Shown in pieces: positions 21,816-33,960 of a DNA stretch of 64,000 nucleotides. The translations under genes and the position numbers were made by a program. Location: the NCBI GenBank assembly GCA_015143295.1, contig CM026553.1:186001-250000 (forward strand). The letters run 5' to 3'. Numbering within the stretch: position 1 is the first letter of the stretch; each line of letters opens with the position of its first letter. The notes beneath the pieces are model-generated. The model saw nothing but the letters and a program-made list of their open reading frames with translations. It was not told the origin of the DNA and did not search any database. The stretch is from Tetracentron sinense. Lineage: Eukaryota; Streptophyta; Magnoliopsida; Trochodendrales; Trochodendraceae.

Positions 21816-23009
21816 TGTAAATCCCTAAATAGGAGTTGGAAAATTCTGTGATCATGACACTTGTCAGAAGAGAAGAGCTAAAGCTTAAAGAAGATTGAAG
21901 AAAGAGAAGAAAAAGCTCCTACTCTGGATCTAGACAGGTAATGGACTTAGAGACCCCTACCTAGGTTGGATTTGGCTTAGATAACTCTAAACATACCTAG
22001 GAGGATAGTTTTAAACCTAACAAAGTTGTTTGATCTCATTTGAATCAAATAACAATGAAATTAATCATGGTTTGAAAACAATTCTGTCTCAACCGATCGC
22101 TCGGTGTTGAGACCGATCGATCGGTGGCCTACCGAGCGATCGGTAGCTATCGACTGGACAAAAAGTTTGTATGGGGTATTTTTCCAGAGAGATGATTTAT
22201 AACCGAGCGATCGGTCATTTGGACCGAGCGATCCGTTTTGGACCGAGCGATCGGTAGTGAGCACCGATCGATCGGTCCCCGTAAAAAGAATTTTTCTTTT
22301 TCTGGATTCTTTTTTTAAACCCTATATAAACAACTTTTTGGAGACCTAATTTGGGTCTTTGATATTTTTGAAAGAGTAGAGGTCTGAGAAACTCTTCTAG
22401 GGTTTTTCTTATTGCTTTTATTAGATCTTTGTTGATCCCTCCTCTTTCTTTGATCCTAGAGAATGCAAGTATAGATCTAAACCTTTGATCTTGCAGTGTG
22501 TGATCTCAGATCTGTAAGAGATCCCTCTAGGGTTTGAAACTTTCTAAATTGATTCACAACCCTACACTTTGTGTGTGTGTCCGGTGTTTGATCCGGAGCC
22601 TTCGTGGAAGGAGATCGATCGTGTATGATCGTGGTTTTGAAGTAGCTTGAAAAGATTTGGTCGGTGTGGAACCGAAGCTGCTACGGCGGAGATCGAACCT
22701 GCTGGTTCGTGGAAATCAAGAGTAAGAGTCTATACCTAGGAACGTCGTTTCTGTTTTGGTAAGGTCTCGTCTTGTACTTGATATCTTTTCATAGTGAAGT
22801 TTATTGCTGGACAAGGTCCCGTGGTTTTTTTTCCGTTAGGGTTTTCCACGTAAAAATCTTCTGTGTTTGATTTGTGTGGATTGTCTGAGTGAATTGTTCA
22901 TTGATTTCTAAACATATTAATTGAAAAATTAAAATTAGTTAGAAATTATTAGATAGACCTCTTCACCCCCCCTCTAGGTCTTAGAGATCATTGATTTGGA
23001 TAAATTTCA
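21816..23009 (+). mobile_element. Copia-type 3' LTR C, internal region deleted
   Basis: The LTR starts TGTAAATCCCTAAATAGG after the polypurine tract and ends near AAATTTCA (about 23009; end approximate). Downstream of the TATA-like CTATATAAAC (22322) it is clearly related to LTR A: a GATCGATC-rich segment, a TTTGGTCGGTG segment, GTGGTTTTT, and GTTTTCCACGTAAAAATC. It carries CACCCCCCCTCTAGGTC near the end as sireviruses do. Its palindrome block (22091-22275) is of the ACCGATCGATCGGT type shared with the gypsy-type LTRs, not the AGGGTCGACCCT type of LTR A. The element body to the left is missing. Confidence 0.72.
22091..22331 (+). promoter_or_regulatory. Palindrome block and TATA box in LTR C
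   Basis: About seven ACCGATCGATCGGT-type palindromes (first ones at 22091-22105, 22111-22125, 22131-22144) flank a spacer containing GTTTGTATGGGGTATTTTTC at 22166-22185. The TATA-like CTATATAAAC is at 22322. Confidence 0.65.
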
Positions 23010-25195
23010 ATGTGTAAACCTTTTGCAACCTAACTCATGGTTTTCCAACAGTTAGACAAATACCCTCAAACCTTACTTCCATTAGACTTTGGTATGAAAT
23101 TGTTTCTAAAATGATTAGTAAGCCCTTAATAGATTTCATAACCTCACAAAGTCCCTTTAACTGTTCTTGAACCATGTTTAATAAGTTTTGACCCATATGG
23201 TTAATTTGTTTCCTTTCAACTCTTAAATATGGTTAAGATTCACTAACCTTTTAGGGTTAAAGCATCTAACCTTAGTTTTTAGAAAAAAAAAATTAACTTC
23301 CTTTAATGTTGTTAAGATTCACTAATCCTGAAGGTTAAAGCATCTAACCTTTATTTTTAGAACAAAAAATTGAACATCTCTTTTAATTCCCTTTAATTAT
23401 GGTTAAGATTCAATAACCCTTAGGGTTTAAAGCATCTATTAGAAAAAAATTAAGAAAAAGTAATGGATTCCCTTCTAACTCCCATTAATTGTGGTTAAGA
23501 ATCACTAATCCTTAGGGTTAAAGCATCTAACCTTGATTTTTGGAAGAAAACAAACTAATTAAATATCTCTTTTAACTCCATTTAATTGTGGTTAAGATTC
23601 AATAAAGGGTTAAAGCATTTATTAGGATTTAAAAAATAATAATAATGTTTCCCTTTTAACTCCTTTTAATTGTGGCTGATATTCACTAACTCTTAGGGTT
23701 AAAGCATATCACCTTAGTTTTTAGAAAAAAAAAATTTAAAGTATCTCCTTTTAACTTCCTTTAAATGTGGTTAAAATTCACTAACCTTAGGGTTAAAGCA
23801 TCTCACCTTGCAAATACATTGTTATGTACAAAGGGTTTTGTTAGACTTCTGTCAGTATTTGTTACGCAAATGACTATTAGGCCCTTAAAAGACTTCATTA
23901 ACCTTACAAAGTCACTTTCTCCTTTTGAACTATGGTTAATAAATTTTAATCCATATGATTAATTTTTTTTTAATATTTTCCTAAAACTCAAGGTTCACTC
24001 TAAGGGTTATTGAATCTTAACCATAGTTAAAAGGAGTTAAAATTGGACATGTTAATTTTTTCTAAAAACCAAGGTTAGATACTTTACTTGTAAGGGTTAA
24101 TGAATCTTAACCACAAGTAAAGGGAGTTGAAAGGGACATGTTAATTTTTAAAAAAAAATCTAAGAACCAAGGTTAGATACTTTACCCTAAGAGTTGGTAA
24201 ATCTCAACCACAGGTAAAGGGAGTTAAAAGGGACGCGTTAAAATTTTTAATAATAAAAAAAAAAACCAAGATTAAATGCTTTAACCCTAAGGGTTAGTGA
24301 ATCTTAACCACAAGTAAAGGGAGTTGAAATGGGCACATTAATTAAAAAATAATAATCTAAAAACCAAGGTTAGATACTTTAACCCTAAGGGTTAGTGAAT
24401 CTTAACCACAAGTAAAGGGAGTTGAAAGGGATATGTTTATTTAGAAAAAAAAAAACAAATTCTAAAAACCAAGGTTAGATACTTTAACCTTAAGTGTTAG
24501 TGAATCATAACCACCGGTAAAGGGAGTTAAAAGGCACGTCAAAGTTTTAATTATTTTTTCTAAAAACCAAGATTAGATGCTTAACCCTAAGGGTTAGTGC
24601 ATCTAAACCACAATTAATGGGAGTTAAAAGGGGATACAATAATTTTTTTCTCTTAAAAACCAAGGTTAAATGCTTTAACCCTAAAGATTAGTGTATCTTA
24701 ACCACAATTAAAGAGAGTTAAAAGGGGACATGTTGTTGATTTTTACAACCAAGGTTAGATGCTTTATCCTAAGGGTGTGAATCTTAACCACATTTAAAGG
24801 GAGTTAAAATGGGGTAAATTAACCATAACATTTAAAACTTGTTAACCATAGTTCAAAGTGGTTAAAGAGGTTTAGCAAGGTTATGAAATATCTTAAGGTC
24901 ATAATAGTCATTTTTATAAATATGTAAACTAACCTTAAGTTTTAGGAAAATATTTAAAAAATTAATTATAGGGATTAAAATTTATTAACCATTGTTCAAG
25001 AGGAGCTAAAGGGACTTTGTAAGGTTATGAAGTCTCTTAAGGGCATAATAGTCATTTATCTAACAAATACAGACGGAAGACTAACAAAACCATGGGTTGA
25101 GATTATTTGTCTAACTGTTGGAAAACAATGAGTTAATTTGCAAAAACTGTTATGCATAACAGTGTATTTGCAAAGTGGGAAGAATGCTGCAGCTG
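23010..25195. repeat. Large fold-back array of about 90-bp units
   Basis: Roughly seven units of about 90 bp run one way (about 23200-23830), each around GTGGTTAAGATTCACTAACC and AGGGTTAAAGCATCTAACC. Roughly eight units run the opposite way (about 24000-24830). The ends are also inverted: GTTTTCCAACAGTTAGACAA near 23041 matches its reverse complement near 25110, with the match extending to about 23020 and 25145. The array has no coding capacity. A perfect palindrome CTGTTATGCATAACAG lies at 25147-25162. The unit core recurs in MITEs at 41246, 49044 and 54787. No TSD was identified. Confidence 0.75.
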
Positions 25196-25259
25196 ATATG
25201 CAAAAACCCCTTACAATAAAAACTTTTTTTGCTTGATCTTGAAAAATACTATTAAGGTG

Positions 25260-25701
25260 GAGTTTGGTAACACTAATCTAATAAGCTCTGAATAGGTAGA
25301 GATTATTTGAAAATTGTGCTTAGTTGGACTTTAGATTGTTAAGTTGAAGGTTAATTGCATGTCTACATCTTTTTGTAGTAGGGTTTTACCTCTTATTAAA
25401 AAAGTATCTCATACCAACTTTTTTTAGGGGAGAAGTCATTTCATTTTCTCCCCATGATTTTGAGATATCTTTACCCTTTAAAACACCACATGCCCACTGA
25501 TTTGTGGATGCCCGAGCGCCCAGCTCGGGCAGCTGCCAGGGCTAATCTTTTGCCCTTTTTTTAATAAGAGGTAAAACCCTTAATTCAAAAATATGTAGAC
25601 ATACAATTAACCTTCAACTTAACAATCTAAAGTCCAACTAAGCACAATTTTCAAATAATCTCTACCTATTCAGAGCTTATTAGATTAGTGTTACCAAACT
25701 C
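25260..25701. mobile_element. Inverted-repeat (snap-back) element with about 138-bp arms
   Basis: The left arm (25260-25397) starts GAGTTTGGTAACACTAATC, and the right arm (25563-25701) is its near-exact reverse complement with only a handful of differences. The roughly 165-bp centre contains a GC-rich hairpin GCCCGAGC...GCTCGGGC near 25510. Terminal text of the GTTTGGTAACAC type is common in plant DNA-transposon-derived MITEs. I found no convincing TSD, so the superfamily is unassigned. Confidence 0.75.
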
Positions 25702-26053
25702 AACAACTTTATTCATGACTTCGACTAATTACTTACGTGCACAAATGAAATCGGTATGGATAGTCTTTTGTAAATCAGTATGGATAGTCTTTTGTAATGC
25801 ACCTATTGAATGTCAACTTAGTTCATGGCTTTAACATTTACTAGCAGTTAGTTTTTCCAGGAAATGCTTCAGTCAAATTTGCTTTGTAGAATTTGTAAAT
25901 ACTCTTTGACTAAGATCTTATCGTCACCATTTGAGTTTTGTTTTGTAAAATTTGTAAATACTCTTGGACTAATATCTTATTGTCACAATTTGAGTTTGGA
26001 TCGTGGGCACTTCTCACTGACTTAATATAAAACATAAATTGCTAAAATATTTG
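25702..26053. repeat. Intergenic stretch with two short tandem duplications
   Basis: A 25-bp unit is doubled at 25748-25797 (TATGGATAGTCTTTTGTAA repeated), and a unit of about 60 bp is doubled at 25879-25998 (TTTGTAAATACTCTT repeated). No gene is seen. The final ATTTG (26049-26053) is the TSD of the next element. Confidence 0.6.
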
Positions 26054-26489
26054 TGTGAACAAGGATTTCGGGTCCCCTCACACAAGGAGGGATGTTGTCC
26101 TGGCGATGTGGTCAATTGATTTTATGTTTAGAGTCGCCACTTATTTATTCGGTAGGGATAAGTCTCATACAATGGATAAGGTTTTGGTCTGCTTAGAGTT
26201 CTAGGTAAGTGGTTCGGTTAAGTCCAGGGAATGTGTTAGGCACCCCGGCACTTCTGTTTTACAACGGTTCCCTACTTACTAGGTTAAGCCAATTAAGATC
26301 AAGTTATTATTCAAATGCCTGAGATTTAGTTTATACTAACCCAAGAAAGGGAAAAGCTAAACTAGGGTCGGGACCGAGTTGGGCTGCCTACGTACTCACA
26401 TTGAGGTGAGATTAGGCCGAGCATAGTTCTAACACATGAGCCCGTGCCAAGGCTAGGGAGAGTGTGTTGTGTGTGCACCAAGGGTGGCT

Positions 26490-26820
26490 TAGGGTCTAGT
26501 CTGGTAGACTAAGGTTGAGTTGACCAGGTAGATCAAGTGCTTGGTTTGATTGATTGGGCCCGGTAGGCCAAGGTTGAAGCCCGATAGACTTAGGCCTGGT
26601 AAGCCGAGGAGAAGTCCAGTAGACTAGGGTTGGCCCGGTAGGCCTAAGTTAAGCCCGAAAAGCCTAAGTTGGGCCCGGTAGGCCGGCTAAGTCCGGTAGA
26701 CTAGAGGGTGGCCCGGTAGGCCAAAGATAAGCCCGATAGGCTTAGGGTTTGGCCCGGTAGGCCTACGGTAAGCTCGGTAGACTTGGGTTCGGCCCAGTAG
26801 GCCTAGGGTTAAGCCCAAGT
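26490..26820. repeat. Minisatellite of about 20-45 bp units
   Basis: Imperfect tandem copies of GGCCCGGTAGGCC and AAGCCCGATAGGCTT alternate through this stretch, with variants such as AAGTCCGGTAGACTA. It lies within the outer solo LTR. Many units are themselves quasi-palindromic. Confidence 0.75.
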
Positions 26821-27538
26821 TGAAATATGGATTTTAAGGGTTTTTTTCCAAAATGACCCACGTTAATTGGGCTAACCATGGTTAAGACATGAGTTTTAAC
26901 CATAGTTAGTCCGGAAGGTTAGGCAATGCTCAAAGTTAAATTTGGATTTATTATTGTCTTTGAGATTTTTTATGATTTTTGGGGAATTAACCAAGTTTTA
27001 AATGGGCTTAACCATGGTTAAACCAAAGGTTAACTATGATTAAACTCATTTTAACCATGATTAGACATGAGTATGACCCAAAAGTGATGTTCCCTATTCT
27101 TTGAGAATTTTTGAGATTTTTTGGGATTTTCTTGGATTTTTTCAAGTTAGTCAACTTAACTAACCATGGTTAAAGTTTGACCATAGTCAAATTTAACCAT
27201 GGTTAGGGCTAAGGAAGGCATGGGTAGGCTTGGGCTGGGTCCCAAGGGTCAGGTAAGGTCCAAATGAGGGGCCTCATGTGCTATGGGCCCACTATATATG
27301 CCCCAAAATCCAGGATTCCAAACTATCAGCAATGGGATTGCCAACAGTAGGAGTGATTTTTTTTAGTTTTTAAAAGCCTATACCTTTGGTTCTACAGTGA
27401 GTTGTGGGACCCACAACCTATGGTTGTGAAGCCTGGGATGAGAGAAACAAAATGGGCCTGATTTGGGCCTCAGGGATGGTCTGGTGTGGGCTCCACAGTG
27501 GGCCAAAGTGGCTCAATCACACTGTTACATAAAATAAT

Positions 27539-27759
27539 AATGTCAGCACTAGTATTACCGACATTCTGAGCAGTCTCTGTTTTTGGTGATTTAACCCTGG
27601 TTAAGCTTGACTAGAGGTCTCAGGATCTTCAGGTAAGTTGTAGGGGAGGTAAAAGGTTCAACCCTGGCCCTTGATTGGGCCCTGGGGAAGCTCAGGTGGG
27701 GCCCACAGTGGTTGCAAAGGCAAGCTGCAGGGGTGTCCGTACTGAGTTTACCGACACCC
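27539..27759. promoter_or_regulatory. First two of four 27-bp near-palindromes in the outer LTR
   Basis: One is at 27539-27565 (AATGTC...GACATT) and one at 27731-27759 (GGGTGTCC...CGACACCC). Two more are at 40425-40451 and 40473-40499 (GGTGTC...CGACACC), on the other side of the nested element. The consensus is GGTGTCGGTAAT, three bases, ATTACCGACACC. Confidence 0.55.
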
Positions 27760-28319
27760 TGAATATTTTTTAGAACTCGAAGAGGGCTACTGGGACTGTG
27801 GCGGGGGTTTATCCAAGGGTTTCCTCATGATGTGAGGGACCCCCAGAGGACCCAGAAGCTACTGGAGATGATGTTGTACCCTTAGGGGGTTCCCCACACC
27901 TATGATGAAGGTGAGGGACCCCTTTTAATGGGTTTACTGCAAAACTGTAACTAAAAGTCCTCTGGAATGGACCAAGGGCTCACATTAGTATCCAAAAAGA
28001 GAAACAAAGGGGGTAGGGGGAAGCCCTACCCTGCTGTGGAGTTGGTGGTGGACCGGTGGCGCTGTGTGTGGCCGTAGGCAGTGGTGCTGCGATGGAGCAC
28101 GGCTGAAATGTCTAGGGAAGTTGCTGAAGGCTTCAAGGTGTGACAGGAAGAGCCTAGTGAATCTTGGGGAGAAGGCACAGTGCTTCGAATTTGGACAGGG
28201 GTTCAAGTTGGGGTTGTTGGATGGTTTTAAAGGTGGGGGTTCACTGCCATTTATAGGGGAGTCCCTTGGAGACACCCCTGGTATTAGGACGAGGCTTGGT
28301 GGATCACTCATGACATGGA

Positions 28320-30492
28320 TGTTCGACATATATGCCCTCGAAAGCCAATAAGAGACTTTTCTATGTTGATTAGACAAACATCATATTCACACAACCAACT
28401 ATAAAGGGTATTTATATTAATTACTGTCTTATATGATGATGACATAAAGTTCCATAGGTAACAATGTAGGAAAATCATGCAAAAGTTGCGAGGAGATATG
28501 ATTTTCCAGTTCCTTGTAAACCTAATATTGTTCGAAGCCTCTAGAGTACTGGTTGGGCGTCGTACTTCATCATGGCTTGCACATGTGTAGTTCTATGAGA
28601 TAGTGTGATGAATCTCATTCACAGAGAGTGGTGACTCTTGACTAACATGTGAGTATATGTAGCAAGTACATAATGCTGAACGTGGTCACTAGTGGATACC
28701 CTATGGAATACACTGTCAGATTTTATTAGGGTTATCCATTTGACAAATTGTCCTTAGACCTGAGAGGTTAACATCTTCTCAGACATTTGTCTATATGGCT
28801 TTGATGTGCCAATCGGCAATGTCCAATACACAAGACTAACTCCGGGTACGTTGGGCATGTACACTATGTTTGGAGAAGTGTGTAAACACTCAATAAGGAA
28901 TCCACAACTCCTTAATTGGAGATAATGATATCAAGGTGATACTTGTTGAACTGAACTGTTAAATCCAGTACTGGTGCTTTTCGGTAAAATGGTCTTTATC
29001 GAAGTTGATATTTTTAATATGGAAAAGTATATATAAATATATATGTCAGTTCTTTTCTAATGTTTCTTCAAAAGTGTTTTGGAGGTTTAGTTAAATGAAA
29101 AGTAATCATGAGAAAGAGTTCTATTCATAAGCTAGGGACTAAGACAGTGGAATTGTTCCAATCCCGGAAGCTTACAAGTGATATCGGAATGTGGAAGGAT
29201 TTATTTGTAAATATATTGTGAGATGGTACTTACAAGCAATTCTCTAATTTCTGGAGGTTAATCACATTGTGTTAATGGACATTAATTGTGATTGGTGGAA
29301 GTCCAGGGACTTAGATAACATTCTATGATCCTAATGGAGTTTTAGGAAAGGTGTATCCTAGTAACAATGCTTCAACCAAAAAGGTGAAGTACTTGGTCCC
29401 ACAACCGGAAATAGGAGATCCCTTTAGATCCCACACACAAGGACCTTCTTAAAGTATTTAATTTAATTTATAATTAAATTAATTAATTTCTCTAAGTAAT
29501 CACTATATGGTATAGTGAAGCTCTAAAAGGTGGAATCACATTAGATGTGAAAAACCAAATGGATAGGACCCATTGGGAATTATTATAAAAGAATAATTCA
29601 AGTGACCAAAAGGGTTTTGGAAACTCTTTGGGCATGTGGAGTGGGACCCACCTAGGGTGGGACGCCCACTTTATAGAGGAAGTTTTATTTTAATTAGTTT
29701 CTAATTAATTAACACCTTATTGGATAAAGTTAGTTAGTTAGTTAGTTAGTTAGTTACTAATTAAAGATTCCCTAATTGTTAGAGATTCCATTAGTTAGTT
29801 ACTAATTCAAGATTCCTTATTGGATAAGGATAAGATTAGTTACTAATGGATAAGGTTGGTTTCTTTTAAGATTAATCCTAATTGGATTAGGAGAATAATC
29901 AATAAAGGAAACTATTGAGGAATCCTAATTGGATTAGGATAAGGTTAATGAATTATAATTGGATTACAATTCAAGCAACCAAGAGAGAACTTATATAAAG
30001 GATTGGATGCCAGCCATATGATATACATAATTCTCCAGAATTTTTCTCTCCCTCTCCTAAAACCTCACGCCCTCCCCTCTCTCTCCTTGAGGTGTATGGT
30101 CACACCCATCTCTCTCTTCTTTTGTCTTCTTGATTGGATCTTGAGGAAAAGCAAGAATTCATCTTGTTCATCAAGAAAGGTTCTTGATTAATAAAGATTG
30201 GATCTTTATTCAAGATTCATAGAGCTGGAAATTTGGAAGGGCCATTAGCTTCCATTAGAGAAAGCTTTAAAGGAAAAAGAAGGTTCGTGTGAATCGACAG
30301 GAGACTTGACACTTGTGAAGTTTTGCGAGTACTATTCTAACGTGGATTTGACTTAACAATTTCAAAGTCGCACAGGTGAATGTTATTCTAACCTTCATTG
30401 AATAAAATCAATTAGAATCTTAGTAAGATCTTGGGATTCGATGTATGCCCCCAAGAACTGTGTTTCTAAAATTAAAAAGAGGCATACTTTCA
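28320..30492 (+). repeat. 5' LTR of the nested copia element
   Basis: It runs from TGTTCGACATATATGCCC to GGCATACTTTCA (2173 bp). The TATA box TATATAAAGG is at 29992. A (TTAG)n run lies at 29728-29755; the 3' LTR has a shorter run at about 37312-37330. The third base pair differs from the 3' LTR (TGTTGG there). Confidence 0.93.
29992..30001 (+). promoter_or_regulatory. TATA box of the copia 5' LTR
   Basis: TATATAAAGG is followed 50 bp later by pyrimidine-rich sequence. The same box is at about 39838 in the 3' LTR. Confidence 0.6.
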
Positions 30493-30493
30493 T

Positions 30494-30507
30494 TGGTATC
30501 AGAGCCA
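30494..30507 (+). other. tRNA-Met primer binding site
   Basis: TGGTATCAGAGCCA follows the 5' LTR end by one base; it is the canonical copia primer site. Confidence 0.93.
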
Positions 30508-33500
30508 GGCTATGCTTCTCTTTGATTTTTGAGTTTAATCAAGATTTATATCAAGATTGCCTCCCCTATGAATTTTGGTAGCCCTAATGAATCAATCTTC
30601 TAGATTCTTGATTATTGGATAATCCTTATTAGGCTTAAGGGATCCCCCTCTAGTTATTGAGGGAGTAATCAAGCCCTTAGAAATTAGTGTGATACTAATT
30701 TCGGTTTTGGATGATTTCAAAACCTCTCTTAATTCTATTAGGGATAGGTATATAGAGATATAAATCTGGTTAAAGCCCTTTAAGGATTTAGAGATCCTTT
30801 TAGTATATTAAATTAAATTGTTTAATTTATTTTAGAGAGCCCAGGGCAAATTTTCCCTTTGATATATACCACTTAGATATCTATTGATATTTTGGCTAGC
30901 AAATATAGATGGGATTTTATTTATTAAATGTTAATTAATAAATCTCATGGTTTTAGACACCCTTGCTTAAGTTTTCTTGGAGATTAAAGCTTATTTCGAT
31001 TAAAATTGATTCATGGATTTTCGGATTTGTATTTGATTAAAAGAATCGATATAGTTTTGGTATTTCGGCCATAACGTTGTGACCGTAAGTCCGATTTAGG
31101 TCCATCAGTACATCGTTTCGAAGCCGTCAAAAAGATCTACAACTTTTGTGAAGAAAGTTTTTCCAGAATCAATCGTTTTGAGGGTCAAAACTTGAGTCGA
31201 AAATCTAAAACGGGAAAAGGAGTTTTCTAAATTAATTTTCCAAGAGGCTTTCAAATTTTTCCTAAATTCCATTATTTGATTTGAGAGCATGGGATGCTAT
31301 TAAATCGTTTAATGGGCTATCAATTAATTAAATAGTTTAATTATTTGATTCGAGAGCACGGGCTGAGATTTAATTAAATTGTTTAATTATCTGCTTCGAG
31401 TCCACGGGCTATCATTTAATAAAATGTTAATTATGATATCTTTTATGGTTCCCTAAAAATTTTATGGGAATAATACCATAATTATTGTAGTTGATTTGGA
31501 TCAATTACATGTGCTCAGAATGACTGCCTATATAGTATTTATAAGTTTTTATTTGATTAATAGTTAATCAAGTAATTACATAAATGTCATTGGTTGAGAT
31601 ACAGGGTTTTATCTCAAGTGAATTTTAATTGATAGAGATCAATTATTTTATGGACATTTAATACTAGTGTTTAGGGTATTATTTTATTTAATTGTTAAAT
31701 CAAATAATCCCTAAAGCAGTTGGCCATTATGGAAAATTTTGAATTCACCTATTATTGATTTTGAATCAATATAAAGTGATATTAAAAATTAGCAATTTGC
31801 TGATTTTTATTTTGGTCTTTTAATAGTTATTAGATCAAAATAATATAGAAGAGATTAGATCCCTAGCCAAGCCGAATTTAATATGGTGTTTTCTATTTGT
31901 TTATCAATTGAGGAATGTGAGGATGAATTTTAAGGTTAGATTAAATTTTAGAGAAATTGTTTCTCTTAATGATTTTCCAAGCATTAAAGGAAAATTGTTT
32001 TCTTTTAATGATGATCTAAAAACCCTAAGAATTCATTTTTGTCATGCTTGCTTTCTTTGCTCTAAGGTTTTTTCTATTAAATGTTAATAGAGACCTTAAC
32101 CATATGGGAAAGAGTTTCCCTAAGGTTTGCAAAACCCTTGTTGAGGTTATGGACTTTCTAAGTAATTTTTCATGCCATGTTATTATTCATAGTTGATGAA
32201 TTGTTAATAAATATTCTTGTTGAATGGTGGATTAGTTTCATGATCATGCCTTCTTCTTCTCTCTCTATTCTCTTCTCTTTCTTCTTATGAGTTGTACTCC
32301 CCTTGAGCACCCTATTTTGGGTGATTTCTCAAGGTTTCTTATTTTGAATATGATGTAATCTTAGTATTAGGAGTTGCTGATTTTTTTTTGGAGAAATCGA
32401 ATTGAAGATAGAAGATGATGATAATCGCATGGAGAATAAATCTTAAAAGGCGTTCTACAAGAGTAGTTGTAGGATTTCTAAGATAGCATGATCATGTTGA
32501 CCCATTGTGTGGCTATATTATGTATTTCATGTGATGATTTGCTATAGCTTTTAGTTGCTTAGAAAAGTCCATAACCCTTGTGATAATGTGATTATCGTTT
32601 TTATGTAAATTTTGGATAATTGGATCAAACCCCACAATATGTGTTTTGTTCAAACATAAAAAGTTTGTGTTTAAATAAAACACATTATTATAGCCCTTTT
32701 GGACATGATTCATGTAGTCCATGTTGAAATTTTTACGTGGAATATGTTACTTGCATGATTATGAGATAATTATGTCTTAATTGGCATAGATGTGAGCTAA
32801 CAATATTCACGATTATGGGAAGTGCTTGAGTGACATTTATAGACCCTAGTAGAGGTCTTAGAGAGTTGTTTAAAGACTTCCATAATTTCTTTTAGACTTA
32901 GGGTTGTTGAACCTTAATGTACTAAAAATAATTCGTAGAGAATTAAAGGGTAATATAGTCCATTTTGACTTATGGGTTTTAGTGATGCACATGGACACTT
33001 TATAATTGTTATTATGGGCCCATGGTGCTTGGTATGACCAATGGTCCATCATATGGATGAATGAACCATCTAAAGCCCACCGATGTTAAAAAATAACCTT
33101 TGTACCCTTGGATTAGATCCATTAAGATTTCTGGGGCTAGTGGGAATTCATTGGAATTAGTTTGATCTAATTAAATGAAATTTGATTTATTATCATGTGA
33201 TGATATTTGTATATTATTTAATGCATGTGATACAATGATAAATATTATGAATGCTTTTGATATCTGCATTAGATGTATAATTTATTCATGATATTCTGTT
33301 TTCCCTCAAGAAAAATATTAAGTGAATTAAATGGGCTAATTTATCCTACGGGATAATGTTGCCCTATGACCTTCCATTATCAATAAGACTAGGAATTAAT
33401 TAGCCTGAGTCTTGTCTCTCTGACAGGAATCGGACATAATTCAGTCTAAATTAAACTCCTAGTGTTTTATTTCTATAGTAGATAGGAATGTGTATGGCCT

Positions 33501-33960
33501 GATAGGGAGTGTCAACTAGCATGGGGGCATATTCGTACTTGATCATATGACAACCGAGAATAATGGGTTTCACTTAACCAAGGAACATGACGGCTGACAC
33601 AGTGACAGTCATGTTGTCCTTAGAGGTCACAAGAAAATTGGGAATCACTGATTAACATAAGGAGTTATGCATGAGATGTTCAGTGATGGATAGTTACTAT
33701 CGACCTTGTAGTGCATGTGTGGTACTATCCTAGCATGGAAGATTGCATGTGTATTATAAGACACCCAATGCTCATCAGAAATATGAAGTAGCATATTTCC
33801 TAATTTTATAGATTGGGGGGTCTATGAAATTTGACTGAATGATGAGCAATATCATCAAAGATCGAAAGCCCTAATCTAATGATATTATAATGTGTGAAAT
33901 ATTATGATGTATGTTTTATTTTCATGTCATTCTATAACCACCTTACCAAGACTTTAATGA
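30508..33960 (+). other. Long non-coding leader of the copia element
   Basis: This AT-rich 3.4-kb stretch has no recognisable coding sequence where gag would be expected. A unit of about 60 bp with a TTCGAGAGCACGGGCT-like core recurs roughly three times at 31270-31430. The ORFs seen are short and lack domains. Confidence 0.55.

Noticed and set aside
22061..22264. Minus-strand ORF over LTR C palindromes
   Set aside because: Same artefact; it lies entirely in U3.
21816..23009. LTR C as the 3' LTR of the sirevirus-like element starting at 9731
   Set aside because: The two LTRs start differently (TGTAAATCCC versus TGTTAGCCTC) and do not align along their length.
28064..28351. Overlapping plus and minus ORFs as a gene
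   Set aside because: No domain, located in the outer LTR and running into the copia LTR border.
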